This document shows, one piece after another, positions 15,164 to 21,261 of a stretch of DNA of 21,261 nucleotides. A program made the translations under genes and the position numbers. Source of the stretch: JAICJJ01 sp039809985 (lineage in GTDB: Bacteria; Chloroflexota; Chloroflexia; Thermomicrobiales; UBA6265); contig JBDHWC010000040.1 in NCBI GenBank assembly GCA_039809985.1, positions 1 to 21,261 of the forward strand, in the 5' to 3' direction. The notes under the pieces were generated by a model that saw only the letters and a program-made list of their open reading frames with translations, ran no database searches and was not told the DNA's origin. Each line of letters begins with the position of its first letter. Position 1 is the first letter of the stretch.

Positions 15164-15321
15164 GCCGTCGCGGGCGAGGGGGCGGGGGGGTGAGGGCGGC
15201 CCCGGCGGATCCAGCCGCAGGGGGCGAAACTCACCATCGGTCAGACACCTGCCCTTGTCAGTTCTCGACTCGGGGAAGACGGGTGACGGCGGGAGCGAGC
15301 GCCCGTGGTCACCGCCGGTCG

Positions 15322-15356
15322 CGCGCTCGGAGAGAAGTTGGCGAGCGCGGTTTTTT
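15322..15356 (+). terminator. Canonical intrinsic terminator without a rightward gene
   Basis: A perfect 8-bp stem, CGCGCTCG (15322-15329) and CGAGCGCG (15342-15349), with a 12-base loop is followed by GTTTTTTGG. This is a strong rightward Rho-independent terminator. No rightward gene precedes it. Just upstream, GGTGAC (about 15281-15286) and GTCACC (about 15308-15313) can form another stem. The leftward gene ending at 15369 may also use the stem, but on that strand it lacks the T-run. Confidence 0.7.
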
Positions 15357-15368
15357 GGACCCTGACGT

Positions 15369-15752
15369 CTATCGTGCCGTGCGGCGCCGCGCCGCGAACG
15401 CCACGGCGGCCGAGGCGACCGCGCCGGCGCCCAGCAGGGCGGTCCGCAGGCTGAAGCCGTGCCTGCTGACCGAGTCGAGCCCCGTTCGCGCCGATGTCTC
15501 CGGGCCTGCGCGGGTCGTTCGCAGCATGAGGGCCTTGGGCGTTTCGCCAATCGATCCCGCCCTGACAAGGGCGACGTCGGCCGGAAAGGCCGGGCTGGCA
15601 AGCCCGCCGGTCGACGCGCCGGCAAGCAAGTCGTTGCCGACGACTGCCACGACGGCGTGCTCGACCGGCGCGAAGCCGGCGAGCGCATCGTCGGCCAGCA
15701 GCAGGCTGCTGAGGAGCGCGAGCGCCAGAAGCAGGGTGCGGGCGATGACCAT
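15369..15752 (-). CDS. Small predicted secreted/membrane protein, unknown function
   Basis: Reading leftward from ATG 15752 gives 127 residues. The N-terminus is a clear signal peptide (MVIARTLLLALALLSSLLLA, with DDALAG cleavage region). A short exported domain of about 75 residues follows (VEHAVVAVVGNDLLAG, then PADVALVRAGSIGETPKALM), then a C-terminal hydrophobic segment (about 104-120) ending in ARRRTAR, so the protein is probably anchored by its C-terminus with the tail in the cytoplasm. Another in-frame ATG is at 15764, but AGGAGG (15765-15770) abuts it with no spacer; for ATG 15752 the spacer is 12 bases, so I prefer the latter. I do not recognise a family. The gene is alone in its orientation. 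Confidence 0.6.
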   Translation of the reverse strand: MVIARTLLLALALLSSLLLADDALAGFAPVEHAVVAVVGNDLLAGASTGGLASPAFPADVALVRAGSIGETPKALMLRTTRAGPETSARTGLDSVSRHGFSLRTALLGAGAVASAAVAFAARRRTAR

Positions 15753-15974
15753 CGTCGCGCTCATCCTCCTGTGTGGCGACCGTCGGTGGCCGCGGGTCTC
15801 GGCGTCGCGTCGGTGCGCGTCGCCGGATGGTGACGGGCAGTCACGAGTTGCCTGTGCCCGTTAGGACGCCGCCCTGCAACGCGTCGTTTCCCGGCGGACG
15901 TCGGCAGCGGCCGGGTCGGCGGCCCGCAGCGGTCCGCTCGGGTTGCGTCGAGACCGTCAACGCCGTACAACGCC
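15753..15974. other. Upstream region of the small membrane protein gene
   Basis: This holds the ribosome binding site (AGGAGG on the minus strand, 15765-15770) and presumably the promoter of the leftward small-protein gene. No other gene or clear signal is seen before the degenerate repeat sequence that starts near 15975. Confidence 0.3.
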
Positions 15975-16318
15975 AACGGACCGGGCGGGAGGAGAAGGGC
16001 GGGGAGGCCGCTGTCGTGAAGCGGCCCCGAAGCGGCAAGATGGGAATCTGGGGAGAGAGCAGAATCTTCCCCCCGAGACGGTTGCTTGACCCCTCCCGCC
16101 GACGTGGCCGCCCAGGGGAAGTTCCCGACGGCGAGGGACCGCGCCGCGACGAGCCGGGATGCCTGCGGGAGAGCCGAGCCCGCCTCCGCAGTTTGCCCCT
16201 CTCTTTCGCCGTCGTCAGAGAAGGGGACTGGGGACGCGGACTTGGCGGGCCTGGACAAGTCGTGCGGATGCCGCCCTCAGTCGGCCATCGATGGTTGTTG
16301 CGCGGGGAGGGGACTCGG
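15975..16318 (-). repeat. Two degenerate, apparently nested copies of the MITE-like element
   Basis: Sequence resembling the inverted element appears twice. At about 16017-16115, AAGCGGCCCCGAAGCGGCAA is followed by a GGGGAGAGAG...CTTCCCCCC hairpin and CCTCCCGCCGACGTGG. At about 16112-16255, ACCGCGCCGCGACGAGCCGG is followed by GCGGGAGAGCC...CCCGCCTCCGC, CCCCTCTCTTTCGCCGTCGTC and GGGGACTGGGGAC. The first copy breaks off in its hairpin-1 segment where the second begins, as in the clear nested pair near 15000. The match is by eye and many bases differ, so the ends are approximate. Confidence 0.45.
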
Positions 16319-17104
16319 GTGCGGACAGTTCGGGCGACGCGCTACGTCGCGCCGCTGCGGGAGGGCGGGTCGCTGCCTGCGATCGTCGAGGCGGACGATG
16401 ACGGCATCTACGTCGTCAAGTTCCACGGCGCGGGGCAGGGGCCGAAGGCGCTGGTCGCCGAGACCATCGTCGGCGAGATCGGACGGGCGCTCGGCCTGCG
16501 GGTGCCCGACCTCGTCACCGTCGACCTCGACCTCGAGCTGGCGAAGGCGGAGCCGGACCCCGAGATCCAGGAGCTGATGGAGCGGAGCGTCGGCACCAAC
16601 CTCGGCGTCGACTACCTGCCCGGGTCGCTGGCGTTCGCCGCCGACGGCACGACCGACCCGACGCTGGCGGCCGACGTCGTCTGGTTCGACGCGTTCGCCA
16701 GCAACGTGGACCGCACCCCGCGCAACCCGAACCTGCTCGTCTGGGGCGGCAACGTCTGGCTGATCGACCACGGCGCGGCGCTCTTCACCCACCACGGCTG
16801 GGTCGACCACGAGAGCGCGGTGGCGACCGCGGGCGGCCGCTTCCCGCAAGTCCGCCAGCACGTGCTGCTGCCGAGCGCCGGCCCGGTCGACGAGGCCGAC
16901 CGACGCCTCGCCCCTCGCCTGACGCCGGAGGTGGTCGATGCCGCGGTCGCGGCGGTGCCGGACGCGTGGCTGGCCGGCGTCCCCCCGTTCGCGACGCCGA
17001 AGGAGCATCGGGCGGCCTACCGCGCCCACCTCCTGCGTCGGCTGGAGGGGCCGCGCGGGTTCGCCGAGGAGGCGGAGGCGGCGCGCCGTGACCTCCGTGG
17101 CTGA
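16319..17104 (+). CDS. HipA-like kinase family protein
   Basis: This is a 261-residue protein of the HipA/phosphatidylinositol-kinase-like fold, in the short form that in many high-GC bacteria sits next to a DUF3037 gene. Visible parts are a nucleotide-binding strand with a lysine (GIYVVKFHG, K34), the helix LVAETIVGEIGRALGLRVPD, the catalytic segment NVDRTPRNPNLL (129-140; D131, N136/N138) and the metal-binding IDHG (D150). It lacks the N-terminal domain of HipA from toxin-antitoxin loci and has no HipB-like partner, so a toxin role is not supported. GTG 16319 was chosen for its GGGGAGGGG and because the frame upstream is repeat-derived. It overlaps the next gene by 17 bases. The substrate is unknown. 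Confidence 0.82.
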   Translation: MRTVRATRYVAPLREGGSLPAIVEADDDGIYVVKFHGAGQGPKALVAETIVGEIGRALGLRVPDLVTVDLDLELAKAEPDPEIQELMERSVGTNLGVDYLPGSLAFAADGTTDPTLAADVVWFDAFASNVDRTPRNPNLLVWGGNVWLIDHGAALFTHHGWVDHESAVATAGGRFPQVRQHVLLPSAGPVDEADRRLAPRLTPEVVDAAVAAVPDAWLAGVPPFATPKEHRAAYRAHLLRRLEGPRGFAEEAEAARRDLRG

Positions 17105-17525
17105 CGTCGAGGCCGGGACGGACGCGCCGTCGGGGCGCGACCCCTACGCGTGGGCGGCGGTCCGGGTCGTGCCGCGGGTCGAGCGGGGCGAATGCCTGAA
17201 CGTCGGCGTGGTGCTCCACTGCCGACCGCGCCGGTTCCTCGGCCTGCGGCTCGGGCTCGACCCGGCACGCCTGCGCGCGCTCGACCCGGAGCTCGACCTC
17301 GAGGCGGTGGAGCGGCACCTCGGCTATCTCGGGCGGGTCGCGGCCGGCGACCCGGGCGCGGGCGCGATCGCCCGGCTGTCGGCGGCGGAGCGCTTCGGCT
17401 GGCTGGTCGCCCCGGCGAGCACCGTCGTCCAGCCCGGCCCGGTCCACGCCGGTCTCTGCCTCGACCCGGAGGCGGAACTGGAGGCGCTGTTCCGGCGGAT
17501 GGTGCCGGCGGCGCGGCGAGCCTGA
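17088..17525 (+). CDS. DUF3037 family protein
   Basis: This is a 145-residue protein from GTG 17088, with GGCGGAGG about 9 bases upstream; a second GTG at 17097 is also possible. The core PYAWAAVRVVPRVERGECLN (19-38) followed by VGVVLHC is the hallmark of DUF3037. The rest is Arg/Leu/Asp-rich with helical stretches (LDLEAVERHLGYLGRVAAGD; EAELEALFRRMV). No catalytic motif is known. The start lies inside the end of the HipA-like kinase gene, so the two are co-expressed, and the pair is a recurrent one in bacteria, suggesting a shared, uncharacterised role, possibly as kinase partner or substrate. Confidence 0.82.
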   Translation: MTSVADVEAGTDAPSGRDPYAWAAVRVVPRVERGECLNVGVVLHCRPRRFLGLRLGLDPARLRALDPELDLEAVERHLGYLGRVAAGDPGAGAIARLSAAERFGWLVAPASTVVQPGPVHAGLCLDPEAELEALFRRMVPAARRA

Positions 17526-17604
17526 GCAGGGTTCCGGGGCGTCGTCCGAAGTTGTCGGGCTGCCACCCGCGGTCGATGTGCCGTGCCTCTCCCCCGTGCG
17601 GCCT

Positions 17605-17774
17605 CGGGAATTGGGGTTCGGTTGGGCCCGCCGGGAGCGCCCTCACCCCCCAGCCCCCGCTCCCGCGGCGGCGGGAGCGGGGGAGCACATGAGTCGGGGG
17701 AGGGCCAAGCCCTCCCCCGGACCCCCGGGTTGCCGCGGCGCGGCCGCTTCCCGATAGCTGCCTCCCCTTGTCAG
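17605..17774 (+). repeat. MITE-like element, copy D (left end decayed)
   Basis: This is in direct orientation and ends CCCCTTGTCAG at 17764-17774. Hairpin 1 is a perfect 13-bp stem, CCCCCGCTCCCGC-ggcg-GCGGGAGCGGGGG (17654-17683). Hairpin 2 is a perfect 10-bp stem, CGGGGGAGGG-ccaag-CCCTCCCCCG (17695-17719). Compared with copy A, hairpin 1 has changed from TCTCC/GGAGA to GCTCC/GGAGC, a paired change that keeps the stem. The left CTGACAAGGG is not found; if the usual length of about 210 bp holds, the left end would be near 17565-17575. Confidence 0.75.
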
Positions 17775-17864
17775 ATGGCGATGAGAGAGGGAAACCAAGG
17801 TCTCTCCGCGGCCTTCCGATTGGCGCGACGCGGCGGCTCCACGCGGGAACTCCGTCCTTGTCAG
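17775..17864 (+). repeat. Right-hand remnant of another element copy, adjoining copy D
   Basis: The sequence directly after copy D aligns with the right half of the element, starting in the hairpin-1 arm (GATGAGAGAGGGA against GCGGGAGAGAGGGA), running through GATTGGCGCGACGCGGCGGC (against GGTTGCCGCGGCGCGGCGGC) and ending CCTTGTCAG at 17856-17864. Copy D therefore may have inserted into the hairpin-1 apex of this copy. Many bases differ, so this reading is less certain than the pair near 15000. Confidence 0.45.
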
Positions 17865-17970
17865 CGTGCGATCTCCGGGGGACCCTTCACTCTCAGGGTT
17901 GGCTGGCCGACAGGGATGTCCTGCGTCGCGGCGACCCCTCGGCCTCCGGGTGCCTCGCAGGAGCAAGGCG
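17865..17970. other. Upstream region of the Imm-5-like gene
   Basis: No gene was seen. A CCGACAGGGATGTCC at about 17909 recalls an element end but cannot be assigned. CAGGAG at 17957-17962 is the ribosome binding site of the next gene. No promoter hexamers stand out. Confidence 0.25.
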
Positions 17971-18486
17971 ATGATCCTTGGGCGTGTTCGTGACCCTCGC
18001 CTCGTGACCGTCCGGCGAGGCGGGTTGCTCTCCGGCGTCGACCACCGGCACTTGGCGCGCTGGGCGGCGACGTGTGCCGAGCATGTCCTGCCGTTGTTCC
18101 AAGCGGCCGAGCCGAACGACCCGCGGCCGCGCCTCGCGATCGAGGCCGCGCGCGCCTGGGCCTGCGGCGACTGCCCGATGACGCTCGCGCGCGCCACCGG
18201 GGGTCATGCGATGGCCGCCGCCCGTCCCTTGGGAGGAGCCGCGCGGTTCGCTGCCTCCGCGGCCGGGCAAGCCGCGTGCGTGCCGCATGTGGCGGAGCAC
18301 GACCTCGGGGCCGCCGCCTACGAGATCAAGGCAGTGCGGGCCGCCGCGACGGCCGGGGACGCTGACGCTGCCGGTCTCCGCGAACGCGACTGGCAGCGCG
18401 GGCAATCGCCGGAGGCCGTGCGCGACCTTGTGCTCGAAGATCAGGAGCGTCGCAACGACCTCTGCTGGTTCGTCTTTGCTCCGTGA
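17971..18486 (+). CDS. Imm-5-like putative immunity protein
   Basis: This is a 171-residue, Ala- and Arg-rich helical protein. The N-terminal block RDPRLVTVRRGGLLSGVDHR (7-26) with HLARWAATCAEHVLPLF (27-43), and DPRPRLAIEAARAW (50-63), are the pattern I associate with the Imm-5-like putative immunity family. AASAAGQAACVPHVAEHDLG followed by AAAYEIKAV (about 95-123) fits the rest of it. Bases 17957-17962 (CAGGAG) sit 8 bases before ATG 17971; a longer frame from 17866 is repeat-derived and unlikely. No toxin gene lies next to it, so it is an orphan here. Whether it protects against a toxin is unproven; the family is best called putative. Confidence 0.75.
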   Translation: MILGRVRDPRLVTVRRGGLLSGVDHRHLARWAATCAEHVLPLFQAAEPNDPRPRLAIEAARAWACGDCPMTLARATGGHAMAAARPLGGAARFAASAAGQAACVPHVAEHDLGAAAYEIKAVRAAATAGDADAAGLRERDWQRGQSPEAVRDLVLEDQERRNDLCWFVFAP

Positions 18487-18748
18487 GCCGCACGGAACGC
18501 GCCGGGCGTTCGGGTCAAGTGGCGCACAGGCCCCGCGGCTCCTCGGAGCGTGAACCCGGGGCCATGACGGCAGCGGACCGCCGTCCGAGGGTTCCTGCGG
18601 AGTTCGGCAGGAGCCGCCGCGCGCGGTGGCTCGTCAGTCGGGCGTGGCCGCGCACGCCCGTCCCCCCGTTGCCCTGAGCCGCCGAGCAAGCGCGATGGCT
18701 GTCGCCACAGGCGTCGGTCCTGCGCCGGCTGACGATGTGCCCCCCCGG
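18487..18748. terminator. Convergent intergenic region with terminator-like hairpins
   Basis: The Imm-5-like gene and the protease gene end facing each other. GAACGC-gccgg-GCGTTC at 18495-18511, nine bases after the first stop, is a 6-bp stem. TCCTGC...GCAGGA at 18594-18613 is another 6-bp stem with an 8-base loop. Neither has a T-run. No gene is seen in the 262 bases. Confidence 0.35.
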
Positions 18749-20500
18749 CTACTTCCCGCGCTTCTGCTGCTTGCCCTTCGCCTTGTGCGCCTTGGCGTGC
18801 TTGCCGGACTTGGCCGGCTTCGGCGTCGTCGCGTCCGGCGGCGCGGCGTTGGCGCCGTCGGCGGCCGGCGTGGCCGTGGGATCGGCGGCGGCCGACTTCG
18901 CGGTGCCCTTGCCGCGGCCCTTGCCGTGCTTCGACGGGGCGGCCTTCGCGGCGGCCGACGGCGCGGCGCTGGCGGACGGGCCGTTCGGGTCGTTGTTGAT
19001 GACGAGGGCCTGGACCTGCTGCGGCATGTCGAGACTGCCGCGCTGTCCGTAGCGGCTGTTCACGAGGGTGAGCGACTCGGCCCCGGGGTGCCCGGCGCTC
19101 CCGGCCGTGAGGAGGGCGGACCGCACCTGTTCGACGGTCGGGTCTGCGCCGCCGTTGGCGGCGCGGTAGCCGGCAACCCAGAGCGCGACCGAGCCGGTGA
19201 CGTGCGGGGTCGCCATGCTCGTGCCGCTCCAGCCGAGGCCGTCGTAGAGCGAGGGGTTCTTCGTGCCGTTCGGGCTGACGGTGGAGAGGATGCCTTCCCC
19301 GGGGGCCCAGACGTCCACCGCCGGCCCGTAGTTGGAGAAGGGGGCCATGGTGTCGTCCGGCACGTTGACATAGGGGGCCTTCTTGCCGCACCCTCGGCTG
19401 ACTTGGGTCGGGCCGCCGAGGCCGCCCGGCTTGCCGTCGTCGTCGGCGAGCGCGCCGACGGTGATCACCTCGGGGTACATGGCCGGGTCGTAGTCGGCGG
19501 CGTCGCGGCACTCGTTGCCGGCAGCGGCGACGACGGTGACGCCGGCGGCGACCAGATCGCAGAGGGCGTGCTCCTCGGAGGCGGCGGTCGCCGCGTCGCA
19601 GCCTTTCACGGCGTTGGGATTGCCCGGGCCGCCGAGGCTCATGTTGACGACGCTGATGTCGACGTCGGCCGCCACTTGCTGGGCGACCCAGTCGAGGCCG
19701 CAGAGCAGCGTCGACGTGCTGCCGATGCCTTTGTCGTTCAGCACCTTGACACCGTAGAGCCGGGCCCCGGGCGCAACGCCGACCACGCCGACGGCATTGT
19801 TCTTCGCCGCGGCGGTGCCGGAGACATGCGTGCCGTGGCCGTAGCCGTCGTGGAAGTCGTTCTCGTCCTTGGCGTTGGTGCTGCTGCAGTTGAAGCCGCC
19901 CGCGACGTTCAGGTCCGGGTGGTCCTTGTCGACGCCGGTGTCGATGACCGCGATGCCGATGTCGATCGGGTGGTTCGCGGCATCCTGCCAGAGCGGGTTC
20001 TCCGGCGCACCGGTGCGGGCGACACCCCACGGCACGACCTGCTTGCCGTTGTTGGACACCGACTGGTACGGGCCGAAGTCGAACGACGGCTTCTTCTTCG
20101 CGGCGGAGGGGGCGCGCTCCGGGTCGATCAAGGTGATCGGCCGGTCCTGCTCGACTGAGACGACGGCCGGGTCGGATCGCAGCGCGGCGAGCCGGTCGGC
20201 CGGCACCTTGGCGGCGAAGCCGTCGAGCGCCTTGCGGTAGACGTTCTTGACCGTCAGACCGTCTGCCTTGGCGAGACGCTGGGCAACCCTGCCGGGGTCG
20301 CCCGCCGAGGCCCGGAGCAGGACGACGTACCAGTCCTGCGTGGTGGCGAGGCTGGCCTCGTCGACCGGGAGCACCAAGTCGGCGGGGGTCACCGGCTTGG
20401 TCTTGCGGGCGGGGTTGCGCTTGGCGGCGAGGGCGGCGTCCGGGCCGAGGCCGGCCAGCAGCATCGCCGCGACGAGGAGCAGGGTCGTCAGTCGCGTCAT
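18749..20500 (-). CDS. Secreted subtilisin-like serine protease (peptidase S8)
   Basis: This is a 583-residue exported protease. It has a signal peptide (1-26, LTTLLLVAAMLLAGLGPDAA), an inhibitor-I9-type propeptide (about 56-125: QDWYVVLLRASAGDPGRVAQ ... DGFAAKVPADRLAALRSDP ... VVSVEQDRPI) and then the S8 catalytic domain. The triad is D187 in IAVIDTGVD, H222 in GHGTHVSGT and S428 in SGTSMATPH, with the oxyanion N329 in VVAAAGNE. Several cysteines (C205, C267, C301, C314, C331, C371) could form disulfides. After about residue 505 there is a Pro/Ala/Lys-rich tail, with clusters such as KHGKGRGKG and KHAKAHKAKGKQQKRGK, probably a surface- or polyanion-binding extension. ATG 20500 has GAGGG 6 bases upstream. 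It probably matures by cleaving its own propeptide. Confidence 0.92.
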   Translation of the reverse strand: MTRLTTLLLVAAMLLAGLGPDAALAAKRNPARKTKPVTPADLVLPVDEASLATTQDWYVVLLRASAGDPGRVAQRLAKADGLTVKNVYRKALDGFAAKVPADRLAALRSDPAVVSVEQDRPITLIDPERAPSAAKKKPSFDFGPYQSVSNNGKQVVPWGVARTGAPENPLWQDAANHPIDIGIAVIDTGVDKDHPDLNVAGGFNCSSTNAKDENDFHDGYGHGTHVSGTAAAKNNAVGVVGVAPGARLYGVKVLNDKGIGSTSTLLCGLDWVAQQVAADVDISVVNMSLGGPGNPNAVKGCDAATAASEEHALCDLVAAGVTVVAAAGNECRDAADYDPAMYPEVITVGALADDDGKPGGLGGPTQVSRGCGKKAPYVNVPDDTMAPFSNYGPAVDVWAPGEGILSTVSPNGTKNPSLYDGLGWSGTSMATPHVTGSVALWVAGYRAANGGADPTVEQVRSALLTAGSAGHPGAESLTLVNSRYGQRGSLDMPQQVQALVINNDPNGPSASAAPSAAAKAAPSKHGKGRGKGTAKSAAADPTATPAADGANAAPPDATTPKPAKSGKHAKAHKAKGKQQKRGK

Positions 20501-20521
20501 CGAACCCTCAGGCGGGCGCGC

Positions 20522-20583
20522 GGTCGCGCCGAGCGGCGCGACCCGTCCCTCTCAGCCGTTCCGTCGAGCGCCCGCGCGGGCGC
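20522..20583 (-). terminator. Hairpins between the DUF3105 gene and the protease gene
   Basis: Two inverted repeats lie in the 100-bp gap: a perfect 9-bp stem GGTCGCGCC-gagc-GGCGCGACC (20522-20543), and the 16-bp palindrome GCGCCCGCGCGGGCGC (20568-20583), which begins 17 bases after the DUF3105 stop. They probably end or weaken transcription from the upstream gene before the protease gene. No T-run is present. Confidence 0.4.
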
Positions 20584-20600
20584 GCGGCGAAACATAACGC

Positions 20601-21261
20601 TCAGACGCTCGGTTGTGCCATGGGTGTCGCGCCGATCGGGGTGCCGAACGGCGTCGTTTCGGTGGTGCCGCCGCGACAGGGGGCCTGCTCGGGGCCGTGG
20701 CCCGCGTAGAAGGCGATGAACTGGTCGAGGCGCTTGTCGCCGGGGCTGTCGAGCTTCAGCTGCGCTCCCCAGGCGGAGGCGATGATCGGCGCGTCCTGGC
20801 CGGGGTAGGGCGAGACGAGGATGAAGTCGCTGCCGTCGGCCAGCTTCTGCAGCCGGGTGACCTGCTTCTGCGGCAGGTCGGGCTGGTAGGTGAGCCAGAC
20901 CGCGCCGTGCTCCTCGGAGTGGACGGCCCGCTCGTTCGGCAGCGGCACGTCGTACGCGCCGCAGGTTTGCCAGACGGGGAAGTGCGGTCCGCCGACCGGC
21001 GGGCTCTGCGGGTAGGTCACGGGGTCGTTGGTGTGCTCGGCGGAGGTGACGACGTAGGTCTGCAGCCCCTCGATCGTCGGCGTCGCCGCGGCCGCGCCGG
21101 GCATCGAGAACGAGCTGGCCGGGTCGCTGACCACTTGCGCGCCCGGCTTGCCGGCGACCGGGCTGGCGGCGGCCGGGGCTGGCGGGGTGGCGGCCGGCTC
21201 GGTCGCGGCGGAGGCGACGGTCGGGCTGGAGGGGGCGGGCGCGGCGACGGTCGGGGCCGGC
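20601..21261 (-). CDS. DUF3105 family protein, 5' part beyond the window
   Basis: The frame is open from its stop at 20601 to the right window edge, so the true start lies outside; a GTG at 21134 is internal. About 219 residues are visible. The first 45 or so are a Pro/Ala/Thr/Ser-rich linker (PTVASAATEPAATPPAPAAA). The DUF3105 core follows: TSAEHTNDPVTYPQSPPVGG, then PHFPVWQTCGAYDVPL and ERAVHSEEHGAVWLTYQPDL, with the conserved PPxxGPH and HSxEHG histidines. These histidines suggest a metal site, but the family has no established function. A signal peptide or membrane helix is expected upstream, as is usual for the family. The linker end is a tract of ATP/PSP repeats. Confidence 0.85.
   Translation of the reverse strand, partial: PAPTVAAPAPSSPTVASAATEPAATPPAPAAASPVAGKPGAQVVSDPASSFSMPGAAAATPTIEGLQTYVVTSAEHTNDPVTYPQSPPVGGPHFPVWQTCGAYDVPLPNERAVHSEEHGAVWLTYQPDLPQKQVTRLQKLADGSDFILVSPYPGQDAPIIASAWGAQLKLDSPGDKRLDQFIAFYAGHGPEQAPCRGGTTETTPFGTPIGATPMAQPSV

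Larger units (their letters stand above)
14841..15261 (-). mobile_element. Older, interrupted copy of the MITE-like element (host copy)
   Basis: This is the element in inverted orientation, in two pieces: 14841-14951 (starting CCGACAAGGG, followed by the GGAAGCGGCCGCGCCGCGG block and the GGGGGAGGG hairpin block) and 15174-15261 (ending CCCTTGTCAG). Between them sits the direct-orientation copy 14952-15163. Removing that copy and one 10-bp direct repeat rejoins the hairpin-1 sequence (CTCCCGCCGTCGCGG with GCGAGGGGG) as in intact copies, giving an element of about 199 bp. Divergence from the other copies suggests it is older than its insertion. It has no coding capacity. Confidence 0.8.

Noticed and set aside
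16319..17104. HipA toxin of a HipBA toxin-antitoxin module
   Set aside because: There is no HipB-like helix-turn-helix gene upstream, the protein is short, and its partner is DUF3037.
18626..20158. Plus-strand open frame opposite the subtilisin-like protease
   Set aside because: Val/Gly/Ala/Arg-rich shadow; the minus strand shows a full S8 catalytic domain over the same bases.
21132..21134. GTG 21134 as the start of the DUF3105 gene
   Set aside because: The frame stays open to the window edge with a typical Pro/Ala/Thr linker, and no ribosome binding site precedes this GTG, so it is internal.

Overview
The window is about 21 kb of very GC-rich DNA (roughly 70 % or more by eye). Codons end almost always in G or C, and Shine-Dalgarno motifs of the GGAGG type precede most genes. 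The gene set is a Liv-type transporter with Tat-exported binding proteins, an excalibur-domain protein, a DUF3105 protein, a HipA-like kinase next to DUF3037, and an Imm-5-like protein. This fits a Chloroflexota bacterium of the Thermomicrobia/Sphaerobacter kind, although a high-GC actinobacterium cannot be excluded. No rRNA, tRNA, CRISPR array, transposase or phage gene was seen.

Left part (1-9326). A gene cut by the left edge (signal peptide only) diverges from a complete branched-chain-amino-acid-type ABC importer: livG, livF, livH, livM and two tandem, closely similar substrate-binding proteins. A long GC hairpin separates this operon from a convergent pair, an M20-family N-carbamoyl-amino-acid hydrolase / allantoate-amidohydrolase-like enzyme followed by a class III aminotransferase. 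Together they look like uptake plus nitrogen salvage from an amino-acid-like or ureido compound; the substrate is not visible from sequence.

Middle part (9425-14331). An unrecognised 292-residue protein is followed by a secreted protein with two excalibur domains. Divergent from the latter is a NarL/DesK-type two-component system: a sensor kinase with a large extracytoplasmic sensor region, and a response regulator overlapping it by four bases.

Right part (14332-21261). Long intergenic stretches carry a dispersed palindromic element, about 200-212 bp where complete. These stretches alternate with a small predicted membrane protein, a HipA-like kinase plus DUF3037 pair, an orphan Imm-5-like protein, a secreted subtilisin-like protease and a DUF3105 protein cut by the right edge.

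The most notable observation is the repeat family. It has terminal inverted repeats CTGACAAGGG / CCCTTGTCAG and two internal hairpins, one showing compensatory changes. One copy (14952-15163) sits inside an inverted older copy (14841-15261), flanked by an exact 10-bp direct repeat; removing it restores the older copy. Two other copies have 8-of-10 flanking direct repeats. This is sequence evidence for a non-autonomous, MITE-like mobile element that inserts into its own hairpin.
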